A DNA stretch of 64,000 bases from Rhynchopus sp. YZ270_cl-10 (Eukaryota; Euglenozoa; Diplonemea; Diplonemida; Diplonemidae), in the NCBI GenBank assembly GCA_964035575.1, contig OZ037857.1:186001-250000 (forward strand), read 5' to 3'. The notes under the pieces were generated by a model. It was not told the origin of the DNA, made no database searches, and saw only the letters and a list, made by a program, of their open reading frames with translations. The position numbers and the translations under genes are program-made. Of the stretch, positions 21,511 through 30,345 are shown one piece after another. Position 1 is the stretch's first letter, and each line of letters opens with the position of its first letter.

Positions 21511-21987
21511 AAAAATGGAGAAAAAAAAAGGGTGAGGGGAGTTGGGTCCAGTCATAGGGGGCATAGCATTTTTTTTCCCCCCCCCGAAAATTCTTCTAAA
21601 AAGCGAGGATTTTTTACCTGCATTTGATGCAAAAGCATGTTACTTAGCATGTCAGTATTGTTACCATTTTACATACTGGAACGCCCCAGTAAATGTCCGG
21701 GGCGTCTTCTCGCTTGTCACTTGAGTAATATCACACTTTCCTTGTTACCTCACATGGGCACAGTGCGTTTCATGATCGCAATTTCCGCCCTTTCCCTTTT
21801 CGGTTTCTTCACACACGTCTTTCCACCTTCGCACACAATTAATTGCGGAAACGTGGTGGGGTCACTTCCAAGAAATTCAATTTGGATTCGTATTCTTTCA
21901 ATTATACACTTGCACATCTTCTGCGACGTTATGTCATACACTGCCCTTCTGTGGTAAAGAATTTAGTGTACCCGAGGTTGAGATCCA
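21511..21987. other. Intergenic, no gene seen
   Basis: Mixed-composition sequence downstream of the ankyrin gene's stop codon; no supported ORF or repeat. Confidence 0.4.
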
Positions 21988-23073
21988 CTATCTAAAAAGA
22001 TTTCTTGCTAGTCTCCCCCAGTTCGCAGCCGGAACATGATTGAACAATATATCTACTTCCTCCGCAAGCCGCTTACACTCCTCTGCCAGCTTCGTGTTGT
22101 GCTCGCTGCACTGCCTCACTGTCTCCCTCATCTCAGCACATACCGCTCGGAGCTCTGCCATGCCGCCTTGTTGCGGCTGCTCCGACACCGGTGCCGTCTG
22201 CTGTGTCGGTGTCGACCCCAGCACACCCTTCTGTGCCTCCAACATCTCCTTCTGCTGGTCCATAACACTCTTCATCATTTCCTGCAGTGCTTTCACTTCC
22301 TCCTTTGTCGCAGTGCCCTGCTCCGGCGCTGCTTCCAGTGCAGTGTTGTCTAACCTATCTGTCTGCTTCACGTCCACTTGCGACAAGTTCTCAAGATAGT
22401 GCACAATGTCGGTGTACCCCGAGTCTCCCGCGAGCATAAGACACGTCCCACCTTCGTTGTCCCTCAGATGCACTCCCGCACCTGCGTCCACCAACATCTT
22501 CACGATCGCGAGTGTTCCTGAACGGCAAGCCAAGTGAACAGGGGAGTATCCAATCTGGTCCTTTGCCTCGATGTCTGCACCTGCATCAATGAGCACCTGC
22601 ACCACATCAGAGTGTGCTTTCAGCAGTGCACTGTGTAACGCAGTGTGCTTGTTCAGTCCTTCGTGATTGACTTCCACCTCTGGCAAGCCCACAAGATAGC
22701 GCACAGTCTCTTTGTGTCCATGATGTGCTGCAAGGGTAAGGCACGTCTCTCTCTCGTTGTCTGTGGCACGCACTGACGCACCTGCTTTGACCAACATCTT
22801 CGCCTTTGCAAAATTCCCGTTCTCGCAAGCCACAAGCAGAGGCGAACGACCCAAGCTGTTCCTTGCCTCGATGTCTGCACCTGCATCAACGAGCGACTTG
22901 ACCACGTCAGGACAACCTTTCTTTGCTTCCCAGTGCAACGCAGTCATCCCGTTCTCATCTGCGTGATGATGTGCTGCAGGCACTTCACTCGCCACATGTG
23001 TGGTGTTCCAGCGTCGACCGAACCGAATCATCCTTCTGTCGCGCACAAATCGCATAGAAAAACCCTTCAACAT
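21988..23073 (-). CDS. Ankyrin-repeat protein with C-terminal coiled coil
   Basis: A single exon of 361 residues. Six ankyrin repeats span about residues 38-245; clear ones read NGMTALHWEAKKG, GRSPLLVACENG, KHTALHSALLK and GYSPVHLACRSG, each closing with LVDAGADIEA-type turns. They are followed by a 100-residue helical region rich in E, K, Q and M (KEEVKALQEMMKSVMDQQKE), predicted to form a coiled coil. The first 35 residues are basic (RFVRDRRMIRFGRRW) with no clear targeting signal. Ankyrin repeats bind protein partners; the coiled coil suggests dimerisation. No enzyme domain. The partner is unknown. Confidence 0.87.
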   Translation of the reverse strand: MLKGFSMRFVRDRRMIRFGRRWNTTHVASEVPAAHHHADENGMTALHWEAKKGCPDVVKSLVDAGADIEARNSLGRSPLLVACENGNFAKAKMLVKAGASVRATDNERETCLTLAAHHGHKETVRYLVGLPEVEVNHEGLNKHTALHSALLKAHSDVVQVLIDAGADIEAKDQIGYSPVHLACRSGTLAIVKMLVDAGAGVHLRDNEGGTCLMLAGDSGYTDIVHYLENLSQVDVKQTDRLDNTALEAAPEQGTATKEEVKALQEMMKSVMDQQKEMLEAQKGVLGSTPTQQTAPVSEQPQQGGMAELRAVCAEMRETVRQCSEHNTKLAEECKRLAEEVDILFNHVPAANWGRLARNLFR

Positions 23074-23338
23074 AACAAGACCTCTTGGATTTTGATGCAG
23101 AAGAGAAAGGGTGGGGATGTGTAATCAGCTGCCTATTCAGGTGTGTGGTGTCGTGTGTGGTGAAGATCTGACTAACTTCAGCATGAAGAGAGAAAGGTGT
23201 GTGGAAGGAAAGAGGGTAGCAAAGAGAGGGTGATGGCAGGGTGAAGTGTATGCCGTTGTAGAATAAGGGAGTTTGTGGGGAAATATCGTTTTTTTAAACA
23301 GTAGTATCTTTGCACAAAAAGAGGATACCCATATGGGA

Positions 23339-23460
23339 TGTGACCCCCCCTAGGCATACCTAGAAAGCGAATATGATATTCGGCCTATATTCGGATCCAA
23401 AATTCTTGGGCCATATTCGGCCTATATTCGGATCCGAATATAGGCCGAATATAGGGCGAA
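23339..23460. repeat. Palindromic ends next to the nested foldback cluster
   Basis: A gtgacccccccctag end (about 23341-23355) matches the termini of the element at 24622-25809. Just downstream is a perfect palindrome, cctatattcggatccgaata and continuing, around 23420-23450. Confidence 0.6.
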
Positions 23461-23473
23461 TATCCGCACGCTA

Positions 23474-23727
23474 CGTTTACGTTTACGTTTACGTTTACGT
23501 TTACGTTTACGTTTACGTTTACGTTTACGTTTACGTTTACGTTTACGTTTACGTTTACGTTTACGTTTACGTTTACGTTTACGTTTACGTTTACGTTTAC
23601 GTTTACGTTTACGTTTACGTTTACGTTTACGTTTACGTTTACGTTTACGTTTACGTTTACGTTTACGTTTACGTTTACGTTTACGTTTACGTTTACGTTT
23701 ACGTTTACGTTTACGTTTACGTTTACG
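23474..23727. repeat. Hexamer satellite (TTTACG)n
   Basis: About 42 uninterrupted copies of the 6-bp unit tttacg, ending in ctacgtacg. The apparent long YV-rich ORF across it is a by-product of the 6-bp period. Confidence 0.97.
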
Positions 23728-23763
23728 CTACGTACGTTGTGTGCGCTGCGTCCCCCCCCCTAG

Positions 23764-24621
23764 GCATACACTCGATGCGAGTCGCATTATCGCATTATCG
23801 CACAACTCTGGTCTGGCGAAAAATTATCGCACAATTATCGCACATTATCGCTCATTATCGCACATTATCGCACCATTATCGCACATTATCGCACTATTAT
23901 CGCACGTTCTCGCACGGTTCTCCGTGGTCAAGTACGTGGAAAATACACTTCCCTCAACGCTTTTTTTATGTTTTCGGGTCATTTTTAACTGTAAGGGAGA
24001 CCCCCGAGGAGAAAACCTGTAATTTTCAACAAAACACGACGCCCATATACCCACAGCAACACAGTACACAGTACACAGTACACAGTACACAGTACACAGT
24101 ACACAGTACACAGTACACAGTACACAGTACACAGTACACAGTACACAGTACACAGTACACAGTACACAGTACACAGTACACAGTACACAGTACACAGTAC
24201 ACAGTACACAGTACACAGTACACAGTACACAGTACACAGTACACAGTACACAGTACACAGTACACAGTACACAGTACACAGTACACAGTACACAGTACAC
24301 AGTACACAGTACACAGTACACAGTACACAGTACACAGTACACAGTACACAGTACACAGTACACAGTACACAGTACACAGTACACAGTACACAGTACACAG
24401 CGGTGTTGGGGATACGGGAAAATGGGGTTACTTCATCTATTTTGCGACAGAAACTTTCCCTGGACACTACATGTCCCCAAAAACGAAACACAGGCCAGGC
24501 CTTCCCTTGTACCAAAATCCTCTACGTGTGCGATAATGATTATCGCATGCGATAATGGTGCGATAATGGTGTGCGATAATGCGATAATGATTATCGCATG
24601 CGACTCGCATCGAGTGTATGC
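23764..24621. mobile_element. Foldback element with 23-bp inverted ends
   Basis: The left end starts gcatacactcgatgcgagtc and the right end (about 24599-24621) is its complement. Inside each end are short arrays of attatcgca. The centre contains the ACACAGT satellite. No coding capacity is seen; it appears to be a non-autonomous foldback. Confidence 0.75.
24059..24400. repeat. Heptamer satellite (ACACAGT)n
   Basis: About 49 uniform copies of a 7-bp unit. All three frames on each strand stay open through it, which explains several long spurious ORFs. Confidence 0.97.
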
Positions 24622-25809
24622 CTAGGGGAGGGTCACTGGGTGAACAAAATCCATTTTTTCGAAATTTAAATTTAGACCGTTCTAAGTACAAAAAAACCAT
24701 ACATTCGGACCCTGGGGGTGTGGGAAATGAATTTCCGCCCGGTTTTGACCCACTATATACCCCAGAGATTACTTTTTTGAGCTTCTTGAAAAAATGAGAC
24801 AGAACTTGTACCTACCCACCGAGACGGAACTTGAACCTTTTCACCCCTCCATTCATCGAACCTAAATGCGGTCTATCTCCGGTGTAAAATCACTCAAAAC
24901 CCCCCAAAAAATGCCACGGGGTGTGAAAAATCCCCAGAACGCGCATGAGACTGCGGCTAAGTTTGTTGCGAGGCCTTCTATTTGGAAGCTGCCTATGTGT
25001 CAGGTGCCTTTGGATAAGGTACAGAGCGTGTGGGGAGCCAGTTGTGGGGTCTTGTTTGGCACGATGTTGCAGGGAGCTGGAGGACTGTGACTCTTGCTCA
25101 AACTTGCTGGGACTGGGACTCTTGCTCGTACAGTGACTCCCGCTTGTGACTCTCACTTCATCCTCTCTGTCCCGACTCTCTCTCTCCACTCACGCCCCAC
25201 TGCTCACGGTGCCCCCGGCACTACCCCAACCCCATCGGGGTACTATAAATTATAAATCTAGCGACAAGTGCACCAAACTTGAGGGGGAAGAAGTACAAGG
25301 ACATATCCGACCTCTCCAGGATCGGCAAGAAGAAGGTGAACCGCGCAGTGCCCTCACAGCAGAACGTGCCCCTTCTGGATATACAATTGTAGTAATGGGA
25401 CGTTCCCACTGGGATCACCCATGCAGGATGCTTCGTCAGGGAGTCAATTTGGAAGTGATGTCAAAGCAACAAGGGCTCGAAGTCGACAGAATTAGTGTTC
25501 CAGACTTGCGACACAGTGTTTTTTGGGGCACTGAGCGCTGTTGTCGACCCTTTGCGCTCCAGCAATGAGGAGGAAAGCGAATGACCATATTGACAAGGGT
25601 ATCAAAGGGGGGCTCAGGTACAAGTTCTGTCTCACCACATTGAAAAACCTAAATTAGGTATTTTCTGGTGCTCAAAAGTCGCCAAAACCGGGCGGAAAGT
25701 CATTTTTGGGGGGTTATGGTACCGAATAAGTGCAAAAAATACGGTTTTCAACAATTTCGAGAAAAATGAGTTTGTATACACAAATTTGGTAACAGTGACC
25801 CTCCCCTAG
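24622..25809. mobile_element. Foldback element with CTAGGGGAGGGTCACTG ends
   Basis: The left end is ctaggggagggtcactg and the right end its complement cagtgaccctcccctag. Inner arms also pair: gagacagaacttgtacct near 24795 against aggtacaagttctgtctc near 25615, and ttccgcccggttttga near 24735 against its complement near 25685. The pairing extends about 230 bp inward. The unpaired centre (about 24900-25570) is GC-richer and resembles captured host or transposase sequence. Confidence 0.75.
25250..25391 (+). other. Possible captured or decayed exon inside the foldback element
   Basis: A pyrimidine tract and AG (tataaatctag) are followed by an open frame reading RGKKYKDISDLSRIG then KKKVNRAV and PLLDIQL before a stop. 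Composition resembles coding sequence but no family is recognised. Confidence 0.3.
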
Positions 25810-26251
25810 TCCCCCCCCCGCTACGCGCTACGTCATAAATTTGCGAAGGTATGCTAAGGGGGTACCACCCACCCTCCAAGGCCAACATCGGCCGAAAAAT
25901 TACCCAGAGGCCTGAACACATGCACCCTTTCTTTTTTTTGTTTTTTAGAATGAAATAAACAAAACGCAGGGGAGGAAAGACAATTATCAATTATGTTCTC
26001 TTTTTTGCAGTACGCGTCACGCCACCAACTGAAAAAAGAAACCCGAGCGGCTATTTATGTATCACAAAGGGCGCCCGTCATGCCAACTACAATCTCAGAT
26101 CATGAAGGGGAAAAGAGGGAAATGATGAGACGTGAAGCGGCAACAGATGGGAATTGATTGAAGCATGTAATGGGGAGATATTTGAAAAGCTTGGGCTGGG
26201 GTGATATAGCACAACAATCCAAAAAATAAAATAGAAGAAAAAGTTAAAAAA
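25810..26251. other. Intergenic, no gene seen
   Basis: AT-rich sequence; no supported ORF on either strand. Confidence 0.4.
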
Positions 26252-26276
26252 GATGAACCTACGTGTATGGTCACCT
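26252..26276 (+). repeat. Type-A dispersed motif, diverged
   Basis: gatgaacctacgtgtatggt then cacct; the hairpin arms are weakened. Confidence 0.5.
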
Positions 26277-26320
26277 TGAATAGAAAAAGGAGGGGTTGCA
26301 ACAAAAAAAAAAATACAAGG

Positions 26321-26354
26321 TTGACTTGAAATGCAAACGCCCTCTCGTGACAGC
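26321..26354 (+). repeat. Type-B dispersed motif
   Basis: ttgacttgaaatgcaaacg then ccctctcgtgacag, 45 bp from a type-A copy. Confidence 0.65.
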
Positions 26355-26715
26355 AAACAAGTTGAAAGAGCAAACGTCTCGACGCACACTGCAAAAAAAA
26401 ATATTTTAGAAAAAGAACCGATAAAAAACACGCACTGACATGGAGGGGTAAATCGAGCACCCCAAGGACAAAAATTAAGTTGAAAATCAACAAAAAAGAC
26501 ACGCACTTTTTTGCATCTTCCCAATAATCCCTTTCAAACCCACCCCCCCCGCCCCCACACACATTGGGGACATATTCTACACAAGAATCACCCTTATTCT
26601 CTATCAAACACATACACACGCTTTTTCCTCGCTCCACACTGAAATTTACGCACTCAGATGAGATTTTACCCCTCCCTCCCCTCCCCTCCCCTCCCCCCTC
26701 CCTCTTCCTTCCTCC

Positions 26716-27906
26716 CTACGAAATGAGACATTTTTTCCCAGAAGATGTGGAGTCTGAATCTGAATCGGATTCGTCCGTCATAACTGAGTCCACACCCATC
26801 ACATGCACGGTTCCACTGTGGTACCCTGCGAAGACGAACTGCCCACAGCCTGAGACTGCCACGGTTTCGAGCCATCCTTCTACACGAATGTCCCCTTTGC
26901 GTTCACCATCGGAGGTGCCCCAAGCACGGACCCGCCCGTATACTATCCCTTCCTCCTCTTCATCTCTCCCACAGCTGTATACGGTCTCGAAGTTGGGTGA
27001 CATCGCGAGACTGCCTACCCAGCCTTTATGAGCGTTGAGGGTGCGCATTAGGTCCCAGCTCTCTGCTCCCCAGACGCTGATGTTCCCATCAGCACCTCCA
27101 GTGAAAACAAGATCGCTGGTTGACGCCAGAGCATGAACCCTTCCGTGAGTGGTTCCAAACTCACCGCGGTACTCAAGGAGCTGGAGGTCCCATACACAGA
27201 CCTTTCCGTCAACGTGCCCACTGTAGAGCGTGCTGCCGTCTGGCAGCTCTGTGACCGCAACGATGCTGGAGGGGCGGTCGAAGGTTGCGTCGACAGTGAG
27301 CGTCGCAGTGTTCCACACCAAAACGGATTCATCGTCCGCAAAGCTGTAGAGGCGGGTACAACAGGCAGACACAACCACACCATAAACAGGTTGGGTGTGT
27401 TGTTGAAGCACTTTAATGCATGATAACGTTTTTGGATCCCAGACGCGGACGGTGCTGTCATGGCTTGATGTGTAAACCCTCCGTCCATCTGGCGCGACGG
27501 CGACGCCAGACACAGCGTTAGTATGCCCTGTCAGCTCTCCCTCGCATTTGCCAGATTCGGTACCCCAGACCCGAATGATTTTGTCGAGACAACAGCTGTA
27601 CACCCTGCGCCCATCGTGTGAGACTGCGACTGCGTGTACCCGGCTGTTGCAGTCATAAACAAAAGGCGCTTTGATGCCTTTGAAGAGACGTGCACGCACC
27701 TCGTCCCCAGCGCTCAAGCCTTGTGTGCGGAGGAATTCTGCGTCGCAGCCAAGCCTGTCACCCCCTACCTCCAATTGGATCAACCCCTCCCATCCATCAT
27801 ACAGCTGTGTCGCCACTCTGCTGCGAAACTCTGCGAGGGTCTCGCTTTCGTGCACCTCAAACACTTCAGAGGCGCCTGTCTCGTATGCGATGACTGTTAC
27901 TTCCAT
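26716..27906 (-). CDS. WD40 propeller protein with Ubl-like N-terminus and CaaX box
   Basis: Start MEVTVIAYETG at 27906 (396 residues), chosen over upstream in-frame codons because these lie in a pyrimidine tract ending CACCCCTAG, a likely trans-splice acceptor. Residues 1-75 resemble a ubiquitin-like fold (EVTVIAY, ETLAEFRSRVATQL, EFLRTQGLSAGDEV). Seven WD40 blades follow, with clear HTNAVSGVAVAPDGRRVYT, STVRVWD, KVCVWDL and NISVWGAE motifs. The C-terminus is an acidic DSDSDSDST stretch and then GKKCLIS. CLIS fits a CaaX prenylation box (farnesyl, given the terminal Ser) preceded by lysines. It is therefore probably a membrane-tethered WD40 scaffold, a combination I do not recognise as a standard family. 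Function is unknown. Confidence 0.87.
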   Translation of the reverse strand: MEVTVIAYETGASEVFEVHESETLAEFRSRVATQLYDGWEGLIQLEVGGDRLGCDAEFLRTQGLSAGDEVRARLFKGIKAPFVYDCNSRVHAVAVSHDGRRVYSCCLDKIIRVWGTESGKCEGELTGHTNAVSGVAVAPDGRRVYTSSHDSTVRVWDPKTLSCIKVLQQHTQPVYGVVVSACCTRLYSFADDESVLVWNTATLTVDATFDRPSSIVAVTELPDGSTLYSGHVDGKVCVWDLQLLEYRGEFGTTHGRVHALASTSDLVFTGGADGNISVWGAESWDLMRTLNAHKGWVGSLAMSPNFETVYSCGRDEEEEGIVYGRVRAWGTSDGERKGDIRVEGWLETVAVSGCGQFVFAGYHSGTVHVMGVDSVMTDESDSDSDSTSSGKKCLIS

Positions 27907-28442
27907 TGGAGGGAGGGCGGTGGGGTGTCTAGGGGTGATGTGGGTGGTGGGTGGTGGGTGGGGAAATGAACGGAACAAAATGTGGTTGGAGGTGAAGGTT
28001 GCAGGGTCAGGGGTTGCAAGAGAAGGTGGGGAAGGAAGCGGTTGAAAAAAAAAGATAGAAATGTGACCACCGTAATGGTTTAAAAAAGACTGTATGCATC
28101 ATCAGATGGGAAAAAAATCACTGTATTGTATTTTGCAAAAAAAAAAATTGACGACTTCTCTGTTAGCTAGAAGTTGTAATTATTTTTCTCTTTTCAAAAG
28201 ACGGGGCGTTCAAAGTATAACTAAAAAACACGACGATTCAAAAATAAGCCCCGTCACGAATAGAAAAAGTCCTGGTTACCTTTTAAATTCTCCTACCCTA
28301 CTCTACTCTACTAACCAAAATTTCAAACGGAGTGAAAAAAAGACACACAAAATGAACGCAAAAGGTAAAAGAGTTGCTACACACACACACTCTCTCTCTC
28401 CCCCTCACATCCCTTTTTCATCCCTCCTCTCCGCCATTTCCT
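27907..28442. other. Intergenic, no gene seen
   Basis: Includes the pyrimidine-rich leader of the WD40 gene and AT-rich sequence downstream of the small gene at 28443. Confidence 0.45.
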
Positions 28443-28901
28443 CTACGCCACTACGGTGCCGTGGCTGCCCCCTTCGCCACGATGCATTAACAACGCTTGT
28501 AGGGAGTTCGCGACGGTGTTCGGCAGGCAGGTGTAGATAGCAAGCCCTGCGAGGAAGCCTTTTGCGAATGTGTTGAAGCTGTCTGGTGTAAAGGGGCGGT
28601 CTGGTGAGAAGACGGGCTGTCGCAGGAGGGATATCGCGTAGAGGCTGGGCAGAAAGCGCATTGGGTATAGACAGCCCCCGACAGCCACGCTAGGGATAAA
28701 GCCTGTCAGTGCTGCCTTCAGAAGCGTGATGTTCTCCCGCCACTCTTCATATAAGGCGTAGTTAAACCACGCCACCTGCCACGTCGTCAATCGCTCGACC
28801 AAAAAATTCTCCAAAGAATCCAAAAACAGCATCACCCCAGTACACCCACACACCGCCACCGCCGGCGTCCATTTCGAGCTTGAGACCTCAATCACCGGCA
28901 T
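28443..28901 (-). CDS. Small hydrophobic protein, unknown
   Basis: A 152-residue ORF with GC-rich codon use. Several hydrophobic segments (WTPAVAVCGCTGVMLFL, LKAALTGFIPSVAVGGCLYP, KGFLAGLAIYTCLPNTVANS) suggest two or three membrane helices. The spacing GFLAGLAIYTCLPNTVANSL is faintly like a degenerate mitochondrial-carrier signature (G, P, then Q), and the length also fits a fragment of that family, but the acidic and basic signature residues are absent. No confident family. It could also have further exons not recognised here. Confidence 0.55.
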   Translation of the reverse strand: MPVIEVSSSKWTPAVAVCGCTGVMLFLDSLENFLVERLTTWQVAWFNYALYEEWRENITLLKAALTGFIPSVAVGGCLYPMRFLPSLYAISLLRQPVFSPDRPFTPDSFNTFAKGFLAGLAIYTCLPNTVANSLQALLMHRGEGGSHGTVVA

Positions 28902-29415
28902 TGTTGTTGCCCCCTGTTTTGGTGTTTTTTTTTTGAAAACGTGGTTTATTGTAGACGAGGAGTGTATTTTTTTTGAGAATTTTTTCCGAAGATGAGTTAT
29001 TCACACAGAGCCACCTGAAGAATAATAAATGAGTGCAGAGTTTGCAGATCTCCCTAGCTGAGGTTATGGTAGGGCATTTGGCTCGGTATTTATTGAAATA
29101 GTAGGATCGGGTAGGTAAAGTTGTTTCGTTGATTGCACAATCCTCCTGTTTGAGGAATGATTTGGCGACCGTACCCGGTAATACTATTTCTCCTTTAAAG
29201 CAAGCTTCGTAGAAATATAAAAAAAATGGGGAAGGGAAGGAGGTTTCTTTATGTACAGTTTGGATTTTTGTTTTGTTTTGTTTTAAATTTGTTACGTTCA
29301 ACACCCTCCAAAAAAAAAAAATCGACACAAAACGGTTTTTTGAAATAAAATTGAGTCCCAGGAGGGACAACACACAATACACACATCTAAAATAGCAAAA
29401 AAAAGAAAATCGTCA
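28902..29415. other. Intergenic low-complexity sequence
   Basis: AT-rich with homopolymer runs; a weak type-C-like stretch lies near 28930-28960. No gene is seen. Confidence 0.4.
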
Positions 29416-29440
29416 GATAAATGTGCTTCACGTGCACACA
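29416..29440 (+). repeat. Type-D dispersed motif
   Basis: gataaatgtgcttcacgtgc, followed 16 bp later by the family-G motif. Confidence 0.5.
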
Positions 29441-29456
29441 ACTTACGAAAAGAGAG

Positions 29457-29500
29457 TGAAAGTGCAACCGCCTCACCGTGCATCGGCGGACAGCAGGCAC
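29457..29500 (+). repeat. Family-G dispersed motif
   Basis: tgaaagtgcaa then cctcaccgtgcatcggcgga then ggcac. A second copy in the same orientation lies at 58053-58100 with over 75 percent identity by eye. Confidence 0.6.
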
Positions 29501-29616
29501 AAAATAAAATAAAATAAAAGAAAAATGGCAAGATGGATCCTCTCTTTCCTTACCCTCCCGCCACAGAGAAGGGAACTCATCTCAATATAAAAAAAAATGT
29601 GTTTCGTTTTTTTTTT

Positions 29617-29666
29617 GAAAACTTGGTTATTAGTGTAGCCACCCGAGGATGAACTCCACTATACAC
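29617..29666 (+). repeat. Type-C dispersed motif
   Basis: After a T-run: gaaaacttggttattagtg then gtagccacccgaggatgaac and tccactatac. Read on the minus strand, the motif ends in a poly-A run. Confidence 0.75.
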
Positions 29667-29686
29667 CCATTTTTTTTTTTTGTTTT

Positions 29687-29732
29687 GAAAACACTTGGTT
29701 AGTGTAGCCACCCTAGAGTGCGCAACACTATA
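29687..29732 (+). repeat. Type-C dispersed motif
   Basis: Second copy 20 bp from the first, in a variant with gccaccctagagtgcgc in place of the cccgaggatga part, also after a T-run. Confidence 0.7.
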
Positions 29733-29911
29733 AAATGCGATTTTATTTTTTTGGTGCTGAATAACACCACACCCCTCGGAACGCCCTTTTTCCTTTAACT
29801 TTGGCAGTTGTGTGTGCGCGCGAAGCACCTTCCAACTTATTAGCTTTAAAAAAAAAAAAGGAAAAATAGCGCACCGAAAGGATATGCTGAGATAGAATGA
29901 ACAAAAAAAAA

Positions 29912-29971
29912 GTTGACTTGAAATACAAAGCCCTCTCGTGACAGTGTACCTTGGTATGACCTGGCTGTACC
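29912..29971 (+). repeat. Type-B dispersed motif, extended form
   Basis: ttgacttgaaatacaaag then ccctctcgtgacagtgtacc and a ttggta/tgacctggctgtacc tail shared with the copy at 16190. Confidence 0.7.
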
Positions 29972-30345
29972 AAATCACATCATCCGAAGAAACCCCCCTC
30001 CCTTTTCTCTCAAAGCGACTCAGGCAACAAGAGGCTTGGGGGGGGGGGGGTAATCTTAATACACATTTTTTCTGTTTCTCTTTTGCCCTCTTCTCTTCTC
30101 CTCTCTTCTCCCTTCTCCCTTCTCCCTTCTTCCTACCCCCCTCTTTTCCTTTTTGAAACCACCTGGATGAGAAACAAGCGGCTTCTTTTCGTTTTTTCTT
30201 TTTTGATATTTTTTTTTAATACTTTCCTCTATGCTGCCTCCTCCCCAAGTAGAGTAACCTGAGATTGGCACAACAGACTCACAATTCTTTTAGAAATTTT
30301 TTTTTTTGGAAGATCCCACTTCATCCCCTCCTCCTCTCTCTCCTT

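Noticed and set aside
23373-24536. A 387-codon ORF rich in YV and TQYTVHS repeats, and three mirrored minus-strand ORFs
   Set aside because: They are read through 6-bp and 7-bp satellites, which keep frames open by period alone.
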